Origin: JACVCS01 sp038328575
GTDB taxonomy: Bacteria; Planctomycetota; Phycisphaerae; Phycisphaerales; UBA1924
DNA length: 64,000 nucleotides
Direction: 5' to 3'
NCBI GenBank assembly: GCA_038328575.1
Contig: JBBQMD010000002.1
Location: 1-64,000, forward strand
The position numbers and the translations under genes are program-made. Shown piece after piece: positions 15,932 to 25,184 of the stretch. Under the pieces are notes generated by a model. That model had not been told where the DNA came from. It did no database searches and worked only from the letters and a program-made list of their open reading frames with translations. Numbering within the stretch: position 1 is the first letter of the stretch; each line of letters starts with the position of its first letter.

Positions 15932-17212
15932 ATGGCGAAGAGTGCGAGGAGTTCGAAGGCGGCGAAGGGGGCGGACGCGGCGGCCGAGGGCGGTTTGCTG
16001 GGCGGCGGTGGCGTGGGTGTGGGGGCGAGCGGTGGCGGAGTGGCGGGGCGGAAGGGCGCGGTTGCTGGGGGCGGGGTGGAGGTGCCAGCGTTGAAGCGGC
16101 TGGGGGAGATCATCGGGCAGCGGCAGGCGGTGGGGGTGTTGAGGTCGTCGGTGGAGACGGGGCGGGTGCATCACGCGTGGATTTTTTCTGGGCCGCGGGG
16201 CGTGGGGAAGTTCACGACGGCGCGTGCGTTTGCGCTTGAGTTGCTGACGAGGACGGAGGGGTCGGGGGGCGCGGGGGATGCTGGAGGCGCGGGGTCGATG
16301 TCGCCGGAGCAATGCGACGAGATCGCGGGGCTGATTGCTGGCGGGCGGCATGGCGACGTGCATGTGGTGTGCAAGGAACTGGCGGCGGTGAGCCGCGAGA
16401 AGACGGTGCGGGATAGCAAGCAGACGACGATCGCCAAGGCGGTGATCGAGGAGTTTCTGCTGGAGCCGGCGGTGCGGACGCGATCAATGAGTCAGTTGCC
16501 GCAGGGGCTGCGGGGCAAGGTGTTCATCATCGACGAAGCGGAGTTGATGGATATCGCGACGCAGAACCAGGTGCTGAAGACGCTGGAAGAGCCGGCGCAA
16601 GGAACGGTGATCATCCTGGTGACCAGCGACGAGGCGGGGCTGCTGCCGACGGTGCGGTCACGCTGCCAGCGGGTGGCGTTTGGCGCGCTGGGCGAGCGCG
16701 AGATGCAGGAGTGGATGCACGCAAGCGGCATCGAGCTGGACCCGGAGCAGTCTCCGTGGCTGCTGCGGTTTGCGGGCGGCTCGCCGGGCGGGGCGATGCT
16801 GGCGCTGAAGAACGGGCTCTACGCGTGGCACACGGCGCTGGAGCCGCTGCTGCAGGCGATTGATCGCGGGCAGGGCGCGAGCGTCGCGGGGAAGCTCGGG
16901 ACTGTAATGACCAAGCTGGTCGAGGAACGCGCGGCGGAGGTTGTGTCGGACAATCCAGACGCGAGCAAGGCGATCGCCAACCGCTTCTGGACCGATCGGA
17001 TGCTGTCGCTGCTGGGTGAGCGGGCGCGTGGGCAACTTCGGCGCGGGCCGGATCGCGCGGCGATGTCGCGAGCGGTGCTCATGATCGAGCTGGTCCGGCA
17101 GGCGGAGGTGCAGGTGGATCGGAACGTGCAGTTCAGCGCCGCGTTTGACAACCTGGCGGCGCAGATGCTCTCGCCTTCGCCGGTGGTCAGGGCGATGATG
17201 GGCGTGGAGTGA
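15932..17212 (+). CDS. holB: DNA polymerase III subunit delta' (clamp-loader ATPase family)
   Basis: A 426-residue clamp-loader subunit. After a Gly/Ala-rich N-terminal extension of about 50 residues, the AAA+ core begins: GEIIGQRQAVGVLRSSVETG, HHAWIFSGPRGVGKFTTARA with an intact P-loop, RGKVFIIDEAELMD (Walker B), NQVLKTLEEPAQGTVIILVTS and LLPTVRSRCQRVAFG with the SRC motif. The four-Cys zinc module of DnaX is absent, favouring delta' over gamma/tau. It would help load the sliding clamp in replication. The start is ATG 15932, six bases after TATGCT. The gene ends nine bases from the convergent fliS. Confidence 0.85.
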   Translation: MAKSARSSKAAKGADAAAEGGLLGGGGVGVGASGGGVAGRKGAVAGGGVEVPALKRLGEIIGQRQAVGVLRSSVETGRVHHAWIFSGPRGVGKFTTARAFALELLTRTEGSGGAGDAGGAGSMSPEQCDEIAGLIAGGRHGDVHVVCKELAAVSREKTVRDSKQTTIAKAVIEEFLLEPAVRTRSMSQLPQGLRGKVFIIDEAELMDIATQNQVLKTLEEPAQGTVIILVTSDEAGLLPTVRSRCQRVAFGALGEREMQEWMHASGIELDPEQSPWLLRFAGGSPGGAMLALKNGLYAWHTALEPLLQAIDRGQGASVAGKLGTVMTKLVEERAAEVVSDNPDASKAIANRFWTDRMLSLLGERARGQLRRGPDRAAMSRAVLMIELVRQAEVQVDRNVQFSAAFDNLAAQMLSPSPVVRAMMGVE

Positions 17213-17221
17213 GCGGTAGGT

Positions 17222-17728
17222 TCAGCCCTCGAAGCTGACGGAGCTGACGCCATCCCCGGTGCCGGCCATCGCCGGCGTGTTTCCGGCGCTGGCGGGTGGG
17301 CGCGCGGGCGTGAGGCTGGCGGCGTGTGCGCCTGCGGCGCGAAGCTCGCCGGCGGCCTTCTTCATGGTCATGACCCAGGTCTCGCGCTCGTATTCGAGGA
17401 GCTTGATGACCTCGTCGGCCTTTTCAAGGTTCTTCTCGTGGCTGGCCTGGAGCAGGCGCGAGATCATGTACATGTAGAGCGAGCAGAGGCGCTCGTGCAG
17501 CTCGGGGTTGGGCTCGGGGCGGATGGAGCTGACAAGCTCGACGAGGATCGCGCGAGTGCGCGAGAAGCCGTTGAAGCAGACTTCGAAGTTCTTGATGTTC
17601 AGGCCCTCGCGGCCCTGGCGGCAGAACTTCACGGCCCCGTCCAGGAGCATGAGTCGCAGGTCGGCGGGGCTGGCGGTGAGGACCTTGGTCGTCAGGTATG
17701 CGTCGGCTTGGGTCTGTTCGCTGGCCAT
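17222..17728 (-). CDS. fliS: Flagellar export chaperone FliS
   Basis: A FliS-type chaperone, which binds flagellin's C-terminus in the cytoplasm and hands it to the export gate. The core matches the family: AYLTTKVLTASPADLRLMLLDGAVKFCRQG, then helices with RTRAILVELVSSI and ERLCSLYMYMISRLLQA. The last ~45 residues are a Pro/Ala/Ser-rich tail not found in short FliS proteins. ATG 17728 (168 residues) is chosen; a GTG at 17779 would add 17 residues. It lies directly downstream of fliD, the usual flagellar pairing. Confidence 0.85.
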   Translation of the reverse strand: MASEQTQADAYLTTKVLTASPADLRLMLLDGAVKFCRQGREGLNIKNFEVCFNGFSRTRAILVELVSSIRPEPNPELHERLCSLYMYMISRLLQASHEKNLEKADEVIKLLEYERETWVMTMKKAAGELRAAGAHAASLTPARPPASAGNTPAMAGTGDGVSSVSFEG

Positions 17729-17833
17729 GAGAGACGAAGTATCGGGTGGACCAAGCGGGCTGTTCAGTGCAGCCGACACAAATCCTTCTGGGAACCCATC
17801 GGCCGGGTTTGTCAGCGTCCACCGTGCGGCAAA

Positions 17834-20704
17834 TCAAGAGATTCGGGCGATGCTGCTCAGGGAGCCCGATTGACTCTGGAGCTTGCCGATTGCTTCTTCC
17901 ATGGCCAGGAACTGGCGATTGAGGATGCCGCGCCGGCGCTCGATGCTGGCATCGATGCTGGTGATGCGGGTGTTCTGGACTTTGATCTGGTCGTCGAGGG
18001 TTTTGCTGGAGCGAGTGAGCACGCCGTCAACAGAGCGGATGTAACGGTCGGCAAGGGCCGCGACGCGTTCGACGACGCCGAGGCTGGTGAACCTGGCCGA
18101 GGCGCGGGTGCTGGTGGTTGCACCGGGGATGGCGACGCCATTGGCGTCGAGGATGGGCTGCTGGGTGGCGGTGCTGGTGGTGGCGTCTGCGGTCTTGGCG
18201 GCCAGGAGCTGTTGGACGGCGGCGGGATCAAGCTGCATCGCGGAGCGGAGCTTATCGGCGTCAAGGGAGAGCTTGCCGGACTTGACGGAGATGCCGACTT
18301 GCGAGAGGGTTGCGAAGCGTCCGGAGACGCCTTGCGCGCCGCCGGTGATGGTGGCGAAGAGCTCGGAGCGGAGAGATTGGGCGGCGGTGTCGCCCAGGAG
18401 GACGCCGCGCCTGTTGGCTTGCTGGTCGTAGGTGCTGCGGCTGTCAATGGATGAGACGAGGGCGTTAAAGGAGTCGATGAAGTCGGTGACAGACTTCTCG
18501 AGCGTCACGTTGTCGCGTGAGACCGTGACGGTGACGGGGTTGGCGGAGGGGGCCTTGATATCGACGGTGACGCGATTGATCGCGCCGGTGATGGTGTTGG
18601 TGGTGCTGCTGAGGAGCACGCCACGAGCGGCGTCGTTTGAGCCGTAGAACACGCGGGCGTTGCGCGCCTCTGCGACGGTCTGGAAGCCCAGGTCGGTGCC
18701 GGCCGTGTCGATGACGAAGGCGCCAGCGAGGCCGCTAGAGCGGGCGGTGAGTGAGAGGCGATAGGGACGGGAGGCGGAGCCGTCGTTGAGGATGCTGGAG
18801 GTGACCAGCACGCCGGCTTCGTTAATCTTGGTGTTGATCTGGTCGAGCGTGTCGGTGGCGTTGATGGCGATCGAGCGTTCGAAGGAGCCGTTGACGACGT
18901 TTTGTGCGCCGACGCCAGCCGCAGTGCCGACGAGGTTGAGGGCGCGGGCGACACCGCCGCTGGTATCGCGGACGGAGATCTTCTGGCCGCCGGCGCCGGT
19001 GGCTTTGGCGTTCTCAGTGATGATGATGCCGTCGCCGTTGTCGTTGACTTTGGCGGTGATATTCTGGGCTTGCGAGGTGATGCGTTTGGCGAGGTCGCCG
19101 ACGGTCTGGATGCTGGCGTCGATGTTGATGTTGTAGCGTTCGCCGTAGGAGTTGATGACCTCGAACTGCCCGATGCCGACGCCGGCGCCGCCGTTGAGGG
19201 ACTCCAGGCGCGAGGAGTTGCCGACGTAGCGGAGCTGCGAGCGGGCGGACTTGACGGAGGCGGTGGAAAAGTCGCCGGCGGTGAAGCCGAGGGTGGTGGC
19301 GCCGTCGCCGGAGACGTTGGCGGGGGCTCCGGTGGTCGAGTCGGTGAGCGTGAAGCCGGTGCCGTTCTGATTGAGGGCGAGGGTGGCCTTTCCGGCGGCG
19401 GCGGCGTTGAAGCCGGAGAGAATGTCCTGGACGGATTGCGAGTTGGTGAGCGTGAAGTTGATGGTGGTGCCGTCGGCGACGCGGACGGCGAGGGCGCCGT
19501 CGCCGTTGACGCCTTGCCCGCCGCCAAGGTTGCGGGCGAGTGTGGAGTTCAGGCCGGCGACGAGGCGGCGCCCGCTGAGGGTGTCCGTTGCGGTGGTGCC
19601 CAGGATGCCGAGGTCGGCGGCGGTCGAGCCGCTGTTGAGGTCAGTGACGGTGAGCGCGCCGCCGGAGTCAGGGACGGTGTTGTCGACGAGCTTGAGGCTG
19701 TTGGTGGCGGTGTCGATGGAGGCGGTGATGTCGCCCCCGGATTGCTCGTTGATGCGTTGCACGACGCCGGCGAGGTCGGTGACGGCGGACTTGCTCTTGA
19801 CCAGCGCGCCGGTGGGGCCGGCGATATAGGTATCGCCAATGTCGATGTCGAAGGCATTGCCGGCGCGGGTGGTGATGCGGAAGTCTGGGGTGGCGCTGAG
19901 AGAGGCGGTGGCGCTGATGGCGACGCCGAGCCCGCCGTTGAGCGAGGAGAGAGCGGTGAGGCCGCCGACGGTGTTGATGCGCTGGCCGGTGAGGGCGCCG
20001 GCGGTGGCGGCGCCGACGATGCCGAGGCTGGTGGCGGTGTTGGAGCCGGTGGCGTTGGCGATGGTGAGAGTGCCGGAGCCTGAGGCGCGATCGGAGATGA
20101 CGAGGCGGTCGCCATCGACGCGCGCGGTGACCTTGATGGTGGTGTTGCCGTTGAAGATCTCGAGGACGTCGTTGATGGAGCCGACGCGGGAGAGATCGAG
20201 GGTGGTCTGGGTGCCGGAAGAGTCGGTGACCTGGATGCGTCCGCGTTGGATGCCGGCGCCGCCGTTGAGTTCACTGAGGGCGGTGTCGCGATCGAGGCGG
20301 GCGAGAGTGGATTCGAGGGTGATGTTGGTGAGGCCGATGCCGTCGGAGGTGGAGTTGGCGTAGCCGTTGGAGAGGGATTGCTGGGTAGAGACGAGGCGGT
20401 CAACGATGAAGGAATAGACGCCCGGCGCGGCGCCGGTGCTGGCGGTGGCGGTGAGGGCGTCGGCGCTGCTGCTGGTGGCGGTGGCGGCGCGGAAGATGTT
20501 GTTGATGTTGAAGGCTTGGGCGCTGGAACGGAGGCCGGCGACTTTGGTATTGACGTCGAGGTACGCGGCTTGCAGACCCTGGAGCTGCCGGATGCGGTTC
20601 TGGGCGAAGGACTTGGGGCGCGCGTCGATGGCCAGGAGCTGGCCGATGATCTGGTCGCGATTGACGCCGCTGAAAACGCCGACGCCGGAGGTGATGCCGC
20701 TCAT
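17834..20704 (-). CDS. fliD: Flagellar filament cap protein FliD, extended
   Basis: A 956-residue FliD, about twice the usual size. The N-terminal D0 region MSGITSGVGVFSGVNRDQII and RIRQLQGLQAAYLDVNTKV, and the C-terminal coiled region with YIRSVDGVLTRSSKTLDDQI and RQFLAMEEAIGKLQSQSGSL, are typical. Between them the flagellin IN-type motif occurs four times: SELNGGAGI (144-152), SSLNGGLGV (253-261), RNLGGGQGV (391-399) and ESLNGGAGV (501-509), each opening a beta-rich domain. FliD caps the growing filament and folds flagellin there. AAGGAG lies five bases before the ATG. fliS follows after about 100 bp. Confidence 0.92.
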   Translation of the reverse strand: MSGITSGVGVFSGVNRDQIIGQLLAIDARPKSFAQNRIRQLQGLQAAYLDVNTKVAGLRSSAQAFNINNIFRAATATSSSADALTATASTGAAPGVYSFIVDRLVSTQQSLSNGYANSTSDGIGLTNITLESTLARLDRDTALSELNGGAGIQRGRIQVTDSSGTQTTLDLSRVGSINDVLEIFNGNTTIKVTARVDGDRLVISDRASGSGTLTIANATGSNTATSLGIVGAATAGALTGQRINTVGGLTALSSLNGGLGVAISATASLSATPDFRITTRAGNAFDIDIGDTYIAGPTGALVKSKSAVTDLAGVVQRINEQSGGDITASIDTATNSLKLVDNTVPDSGGALTVTDLNSGSTAADLGILGTTATDTLSGRRLVAGLNSTLARNLGGGQGVNGDGALAVRVADGTTINFTLTNSQSVQDILSGFNAAAAGKATLALNQNGTGFTLTDSTTGAPANVSGDGATTLGFTAGDFSTASVKSARSQLRYVGNSSRLESLNGGAGVGIGQFEVINSYGERYNINIDASIQTVGDLAKRITSQAQNITAKVNDNGDGIIITENAKATGAGGQKISVRDTSGGVARALNLVGTAAGVGAQNVVNGSFERSIAINATDTLDQINTKINEAGVLVTSSILNDGSASRPYRLSLTARSSGLAGAFVIDTAGTDLGFQTVAEARNARVFYGSNDAARGVLLSSTTNTITGAINRVTVDIKAPSANPVTVTVSRDNVTLEKSVTDFIDSFNALVSSIDSRSTYDQQANRRGVLLGDTAAQSLRSELFATITGGAQGVSGRFATLSQVGISVKSGKLSLDADKLRSAMQLDPAAVQQLLAAKTADATTSTATQQPILDANGVAIPGATTSTRASARFTSLGVVERVAALADRYIRSVDGVLTRSSKTLDDQIKVQNTRITSIDASIERRRGILNRQFLAMEEAIGKLQSQSGSLSSIARIS

Positions 20705-21058
20705 GGGAGCTCCTTACGAGACGGGTGCGGGGCACGGGGGCAGCGAGGCTGGGAAGGAGGAGTTGGCGCGCTGTGGGCGCGGAGTGGTGGCGCGGGCGCC
20801 GGGGCCGAGCCAGAGATTTCATCGACTTGCGCGGGAAGAGAACTTCAGCCGATTGGCGGGGATTGGCCAGAGTTCTCGGACGGATGTTTGCACGCTCGGC
20901 GGTGAACGACCGATAGGCTTGGGGCGTAGGGGAAGCGGTCGGCTGGAAGGGCGATGGCCCGAGCGGGGAAACCGCGTTTCTTGGTAGCCTCCGCTCGGCC
21001 TTCGTTCTGCTCGTCCACTTTCCCGTCGTTCAGCACCTTGGACCTTCGAGATCAATCT
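20705..21058. other. Divergent intergenic region between fliD and a membrane-protein gene
   Basis: These 354 bases should hold promoters for both flanking genes. Apart from the fliD ribosome binding site I see no consensus sigma-70 or flagellar sigma-28 promoter, no repeat and no convincing small gene. Confidence 0.4.
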
Positions 21059-21673
21059 ATGGATATCAGTTCAGCGACGTGGTTTCGGGGTGTGGTCGGC
21101 GTTGTGTGCGCAGCGGTGGTGCTCAGCGCGCTGGCCACTGTGGGCTTGGCGTTCGTGCAGGCCAAGCCGGCGTGGTTCCTGCTGATGTTCGAGGTGGTGG
21201 TGGCGACGGCGGGGGTGTTCGGCGTGCTGCTGGCGATGAACCGGTTTCGTGCTGCACCAGCGATGACGCTGGCGTGCGTGAGCGTGTGCATCGGCGCGGC
21301 GAGCCTGCTCGGGTATGTCGGAACCGGAAAGACGGTGGCGGGATTCAACTTGCGGGCGTGGTTCGCGGCTCGCGAGCTGGCGGCGGTGGTGCTCGCGGCG
21401 GCGGCGGGTGCGATCCTGGTCGCGCGCAGCGGGCGGCCCGCGCTGCGATCGCTGGCGATCGGGTTTCTGTTGACTGCGATCTTCGGCGGGCTGGTGGTCG
21501 CGAGCGTCGCGCTGGCAAGGGCGAGCTTCTGGATCGGCCTGCCGGGGGCGGCGAAGGTGGGAATCGTGCTGGCTGGTGGGGCGCTGCTGCTGGGGGTGTT
21601 TGCGGCGGCGGTACACTGGGTGATCAAAGCGTTTTCGGTGGGCACGGAGGACGCTCCCGGTGCCAGCGCCTAA
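21059..21673 (+). CDS. Six-helix integral membrane protein of unknown function
   Basis: A 204-residue protein made almost entirely of six hydrophobic segments, starting with FRGVVGVVCAAVVLSALATV and ending with VGIVLAGGALLLGVFAAAVH, with short Arg-containing loops. I recognise no family motif or catalytic residue. No Shine-Dalgarno or TANNNT element precedes the ATG, so the start is less certain; in-frame sequence upstream is Ser/Phe-rich and unlike the protein. It stands alone between divergent fliD and a convergent exported-protein gene. Confidence 0.6.
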   Translation: MDISSATWFRGVVGVVCAAVVLSALATVGLAFVQAKPAWFLLMFEVVVATAGVFGVLLAMNRFRAAPAMTLACVSVCIGAASLLGYVGTGKTVAGFNLRAWFAARELAAVVLAAAAGAILVARSGRPALRSLAIGFLLTAIFGGLVVASVALARASFWIGLPGAAKVGIVLAGGALLLGVFAAAVHWVIKAFSVGTEDAPGASA

Positions 21674-21705
21674 GACGACCGGCGTACGAAAATCGCAGCG
21701 GAGAG

Positions 21706-21732
21706 AAAAACGGCCCGCGAAGTCGCGGGCCG
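21706..21732 (-). terminator. Rho-independent terminator of the DUF3352-like gene
   Basis: Read on the minus strand, CGGCCCGCG and CGCGGGCCG form a perfect 9-bp stem with a 4-base loop, followed by TTTTT. It lies about 65 bp past that gene's stop codon. Confidence 0.85.
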
Positions 21733-21798
21733 CGGGGCGGTGTGCTTGATGTTGAGTGGGCAGGCGTGCGGGCGGCGGGAAGGCTCTGTGGGCCGGGT

Positions 21799-23691
21799 TT
21801 ACTTGGCGGGGCGGAGGTAGCGGATGCGGAGCTTGGGGCCCGCGGGCGTCCAGTAGTAGTCCATCACGCTATCGCCGACGACCTTGAGCACGTCATCGAT
21901 GGGCGGGAGCTTCGCGACCCAGGCGGCCTTCTCGGGCTTCTTCATGCCCATTTCGTCGGGGTTGATGCCCATGTCGCGAAGCGACTTGGTCTGCTGTTCC
22001 CACATCGCGTCGGGGTTTTGGAACTGCCAGTAGGCGTACTTGATCGCCTGGGCGGTATCAGCCCAGACGATTGAGAGGGCGCTTGGATCAAAGGAGTTGG
22101 CGGCGAACTTGAAGCGGTTCTCGTTTGAGAGGCGCGGACCGTCGGCACGACCGCCGGCGCGAAGAGAGTTCTCAACGTCCTTGACGTTACCGATGAAGAC
22201 GTAGCCGAGGCCGATGCCGACGCTGATCTGCGGGCCGAAGCCGCCCTGCATCTCCCAGATCTGATGGCCCTCGAAGTCACGAGCCTTGGCACCGGCTTGG
22301 CCCCCGAACGCGGTGAGCGTGTTGACGATCGGCGCGGGGTCGGTCATCTTGATGGCGCCGATGGTGCGCTGGCTGGTGGGGGAGAGTGGCTGCTCGAAAA
22401 TCGTCATGACATAGACCTCGGGGCCCATGGCGGCGAGGATCGGGCCGATGAACCCCTCGGCCTGCATGAGCCCGGCCTCGGCGCTCTGGCGCGTCTCGGC
22501 GGGCAGGTCCTTGATGGTGGCGCGGGCGAGCTCGAGAATCTTGTCAAAGCGAACGTTGGCGGCGCCGACGCTGGCGACCTCCGGCCCGACGAACGCCGGG
22601 AGAGCGGTGCCCTTCAGCGGCTCGATCAGGCTGAGCAGGCCGCCCTTGTCCTTCTGGAGCATTGTGAAGTCGATCTCGGCCAAGGAGGAGTCGCTGTCCA
22701 TCGACATGGAGAGGACGAGCGCCTTGGTGCCCTTGACGCCGAAGCCCGAGAGCAGGACGGGAGTGTTCTCCTCCTGCAGCGAGCGGAGCATGCTCACCAG
22801 CGGGGCGTCGGGCTTCTCCCAGTTCGGCTCGGGAAGTTTGCCTTCAAGGTCGGCCGCGAGCTTGCTGATCGGCTCGATGAACGCGGTGGCGTGGGCGATG
22901 GTGCCGGTCTGGTGGACGGCCTTGGCGGCGTCGTAGCCGGGGGTGGTGCCAAGCGAGTCGCCCTTGGCCTTGCCGGAGAGTTGATCGAGCGAGCGCTCGA
23001 GAGCGGCCAGGCTAGAGGCGAAGAAGAAGGTGTCGCCGGAGCGGGCGTAGAAGCCCTCCTCGAAGAGCGGCTCGGCGGGTTCGGACTCGTCTTCCTCGGC
23101 GCCCATGCCGGCGTTTTTGCCGTCGTTGGGCTTCTCGGTCTTTGCGGGTGGGAGGAGCTTGATCTTTTTGGCGGCGACGCCAGCGACGGTTTCGTCGGAG
23201 ATGGTGGCGAGCTTTTTCTTGTCGAGGTGGTCAAAGATCTTGTCAGCGGCCTCGGCGATCTTCTTGCCGGAATCGGCGTCATAGGCGGCGACGCTGACGA
23301 AGCTGGCGGTCACGACGTTGGTCTTGGCGTCGACGCTCGGGATGATGGCGAAGCCAGCGGTGCCGGTGGGGGTGGGGAGCTCTTCGACCTTGACGCCGGC
23401 GTCTTCGAGCCACTTTTCAAAGCCTTTGACTTCGGCGTCGCCGCGCTTGGCGGCTTCTTCACCGATGGCTTTCCAGAGGGCCTTGAACTGTTCGCCCTCG
23501 ACGAGCTTGCTCAGGGGAGAGGCGGTCCAGGCGGCGCGAGCGGCGGCGGCGTCATCGATTTGGAAGAGCAGGATCGCGTTGGCGGGGACCAGGTCCGCGA
23601 CGGTGAACTTGGCGGGAGCACCGGCGGCGCCGGCGAGCGCCATCAGGGCGCATGCGGAGAACGAAGCGAGGTGCGTAGAGAGCTTCTTCAT
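21799..23691 (-). CDS. Exported protein, DUF3352-like
   Basis: A 630-residue exported protein. The signal peptide is KKLSTHLASFSACALMALAG with cleavage near AGA. The mature start FTVADLVPANAILLFQIDDAAAARAAW resembles the opening of DUF3352 proteins (lpaDtll.f..vpd), whose function is unknown; helical segments such as PLSKLVEGEQFKALW follow. The pattern of alternating strands and long helices continues, with a charged Glu/Asp/Lys linker near residues 200-220. AAGGAA lies six bases before the ATG. A strong terminator follows. Assignment to DUF3352 is by eye and tentative. Confidence 0.65.
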   Translation of the reverse strand: MKKLSTHLASFSACALMALAGAAGAPAKFTVADLVPANAILLFQIDDAAAARAAWTASPLSKLVEGEQFKALWKAIGEEAAKRGDAEVKGFEKWLEDAGVKVEELPTPTGTAGFAIIPSVDAKTNVVTASFVSVAAYDADSGKKIAEAADKIFDHLDKKKLATISDETVAGVAAKKIKLLPPAKTEKPNDGKNAGMGAEEDESEPAEPLFEEGFYARSGDTFFFASSLAALERSLDQLSGKAKGDSLGTTPGYDAAKAVHQTGTIAHATAFIEPISKLAADLEGKLPEPNWEKPDAPLVSMLRSLQEENTPVLLSGFGVKGTKALVLSMSMDSDSSLAEIDFTMLQKDKGGLLSLIEPLKGTALPAFVGPEVASVGAANVRFDKILELARATIKDLPAETRQSAEAGLMQAEGFIGPILAAMGPEVYVMTIFEQPLSPTSQRTIGAIKMTDPAPIVNTLTAFGGQAGAKARDFEGHQIWEMQGGFGPQISVGIGLGYVFIGNVKDVENSLRAGGRADGPRLSNENRFKFAANSFDPSALSIVWADTAQAIKYAYWQFQNPDAMWEQQTKSLRDMGINPDEMGMKKPEKAAWVAKLPPIDDVLKVVGDSVMDYYWTPAGPKLRIRYLRPAK

Positions 23692-23978
23692 GGAGATTCC
23701 TTTGAGAGTCCTGGTGTGGCCCGGGAACGAAACGTGAGTCTGCGGATGAGCGGGTGATGAAGGCCGGGTGGTGATGAGTTCGCTCGCGGGCGAACTTGGA
23801 TGCGTCAGTGCGTGGGGCGAGTGTAGACGCAAAGACGCCCGGGCTCGGCGTGTGCGGAGCCCGAGCGAGCAGAGACACCGCCACGGGCGCGGCGTCCGAG
23901 CGGACCGTCAAGGACCGATGAGGTGTCCAAAGTGGGTGAAAGGGAGGGGGGCTGAGGGCGCGAAGATCGGTTGGCCGG

Positions 23979-25079
23979 TTAGTTCTTGGAATCATCGAGC
24001 TGCGGTGCGCGCCCGAAGTCCTTGCGCGGCGGCGGGGCGTTGTAGTTGTGTCCGCTGTTGGGGTTGTTTTTGTCGTACGCGAAGGCGTCGCGGTTGCGGA
24101 TGAAATCGCGTACGTATCGGGCGGGGATGGCGAAGCCGAGGCCCTCCATGAACATGAGCTTCATGTTGGTGACGCCGATGACCTCGCCGCGGTTGTTGAA
24201 GAGGGGACCGCCGGAGTTGCCGGGGTTGATCTGGGCGGTGGTCTGGATGAAGGTGAGGCCATCCATGTTGCGTTGGGTGGTGGCGATGACGCCGGTGGTG
24301 AGGGTGCGTTCGAGGCCCAGCGGAGCGCCGATGGCGAAGGTCTCCTGGCCGGCGGTCAGCTCTTCGATGCCCTGGACGTAGACGGTGGGCAGGGGTTTGC
24401 CATCGGGGCTCTTGAGCTTGATCAGGGCGAGATCAAGGTGGTTGTTGACGGCGATGATCTCGACGTCTTCGATCTCGTGGCGGCGGAGGCTCTGGGCATC
24501 GCTGGAGGTGTCGTTGCGGAAGAGCGTGACGCGAAGCTTGGTCTCGCCTTGGATGACGTGGGCGTTGGTGATGGCGTAGCCCTCGGGGTTGATGATGAAG
24601 CCGGAGCCGAGCCCGCCGGGCGTGGTGACCATGATCACGGCTTCACCGAACTGCTGGGCGAGTTCCTTTGGGGAGCGTTCGGGGAGGGCGCCGGGGGTGG
24701 CGGCGGATCGGAAGAGCGCGTCGGTGCTGGCGGCTTCCTGGGCGTTGCTGGAGGCATCGACGGCGCGGCGCACGATCTCTTTGATGCGGCCGCGGGGGAT
24801 GGCGATAACGTTGCCGGCCAGATCGACCCAGACGCTCTCGCTGTTCTCGCGGATGATGGGGGCGATGAGCGAGGTGCCGTCGTTCATCGTGAGCGTGTCG
24901 CCGTTGGCGGACTTGGAGTCATCGGTGGCTTTCTTGGCGGGCGTGGTGACGACCGGGGGCGTCGGGGCCGCGGCCTTTGGCACCGGCGGCGCGGCGGGTG
25001 CCGGCGGCGCGACGGGCGTAGGGGACTGCAGGGAAAGCAGCGCGGTCAAAGAACTGAGGATCATCGCGGCTGGTGTCAT
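23979..25079 (-). CDS. HtrA/Deg-like trypsin-fold serine protease without PDZ domain
   Basis: A 366-residue S1C-type protease. The catalytic triad is visible as H174 (TNAHVI), D216 (NHLDLALIKL) and S289 (NPGNSGGPLF), with the oxyanion segment intact. Residues 20-45 are a Pro/Ala linker after a hydrophobic N-terminus, probably an export signal or anchor; residues 60-105 form a small beta region (GTSLIAPIIRENSESVWVDL). No PDZ domain follows: the chain ends about 45 residues after FAIPARYVRDFI. HtrA-type enzymes degrade misfolded envelope proteins. GGAGAC lies five bases before the ATG. It is divergent from the FG-GAP protein gene. Confidence 0.88.
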   Translation of the reverse strand: MTPAAMILSSLTALLSLQSPTPVAPPAPAAPPVPKAAAPTPPVVTTPAKKATDDSKSANGDTLTMNDGTSLIAPIIRENSESVWVDLAGNVIAIPRGRIKEIVRRAVDASSNAQEAASTDALFRSAATPGALPERSPKELAQQFGEAVIMVTTPGGLGSGFIINPEGYAITNAHVIQGETKLRVTLFRNDTSSDAQSLRRHEIEDVEIIAVNNHLDLALIKLKSPDGKPLPTVYVQGIEELTAGQETFAIGAPLGLERTLTTGVIATTQRNMDGLTFIQTTAQINPGNSGGPLFNNRGEVIGVTNMKLMFMEGLGFAIPARYVRDFIRNRDAFAYDKNNPNSGHNYNAPPPRKDFGRAPQLDDSKN

Positions 25080-25184
25080 CGTGTCTCCAGTAGAAAACTC
25101 GTTCGGGCGAGCAACGCTCACCCGGTCGCGCAAGTATACTGGCGACCGACGCCGGCGTTGCGGCGCTTCAAACAGGGGTTCTCA

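Noticed and set aside
18902..20083. Plus-strand open frame of 393 codons opposite fliD, and similar ones at 22264-23757 and 55501-57174
   Set aside because: Low-complexity antisense frames caused by codon bias; the opposite strands encode clear proteins (FliD, exported DUF3352-like protein, FAD/Fe-S enzyme).
24048..25184. Long open frame on the plus strand opposite the protease gene, joined to the FG-GAP gene
   Set aside because: It is the mirror of a GC-rich coding sequence: composition is Gly/Asp/Glu with no domain, while the minus strand encodes an intact triad protease. The true plus-strand gene begins with a signal peptide at 25185.
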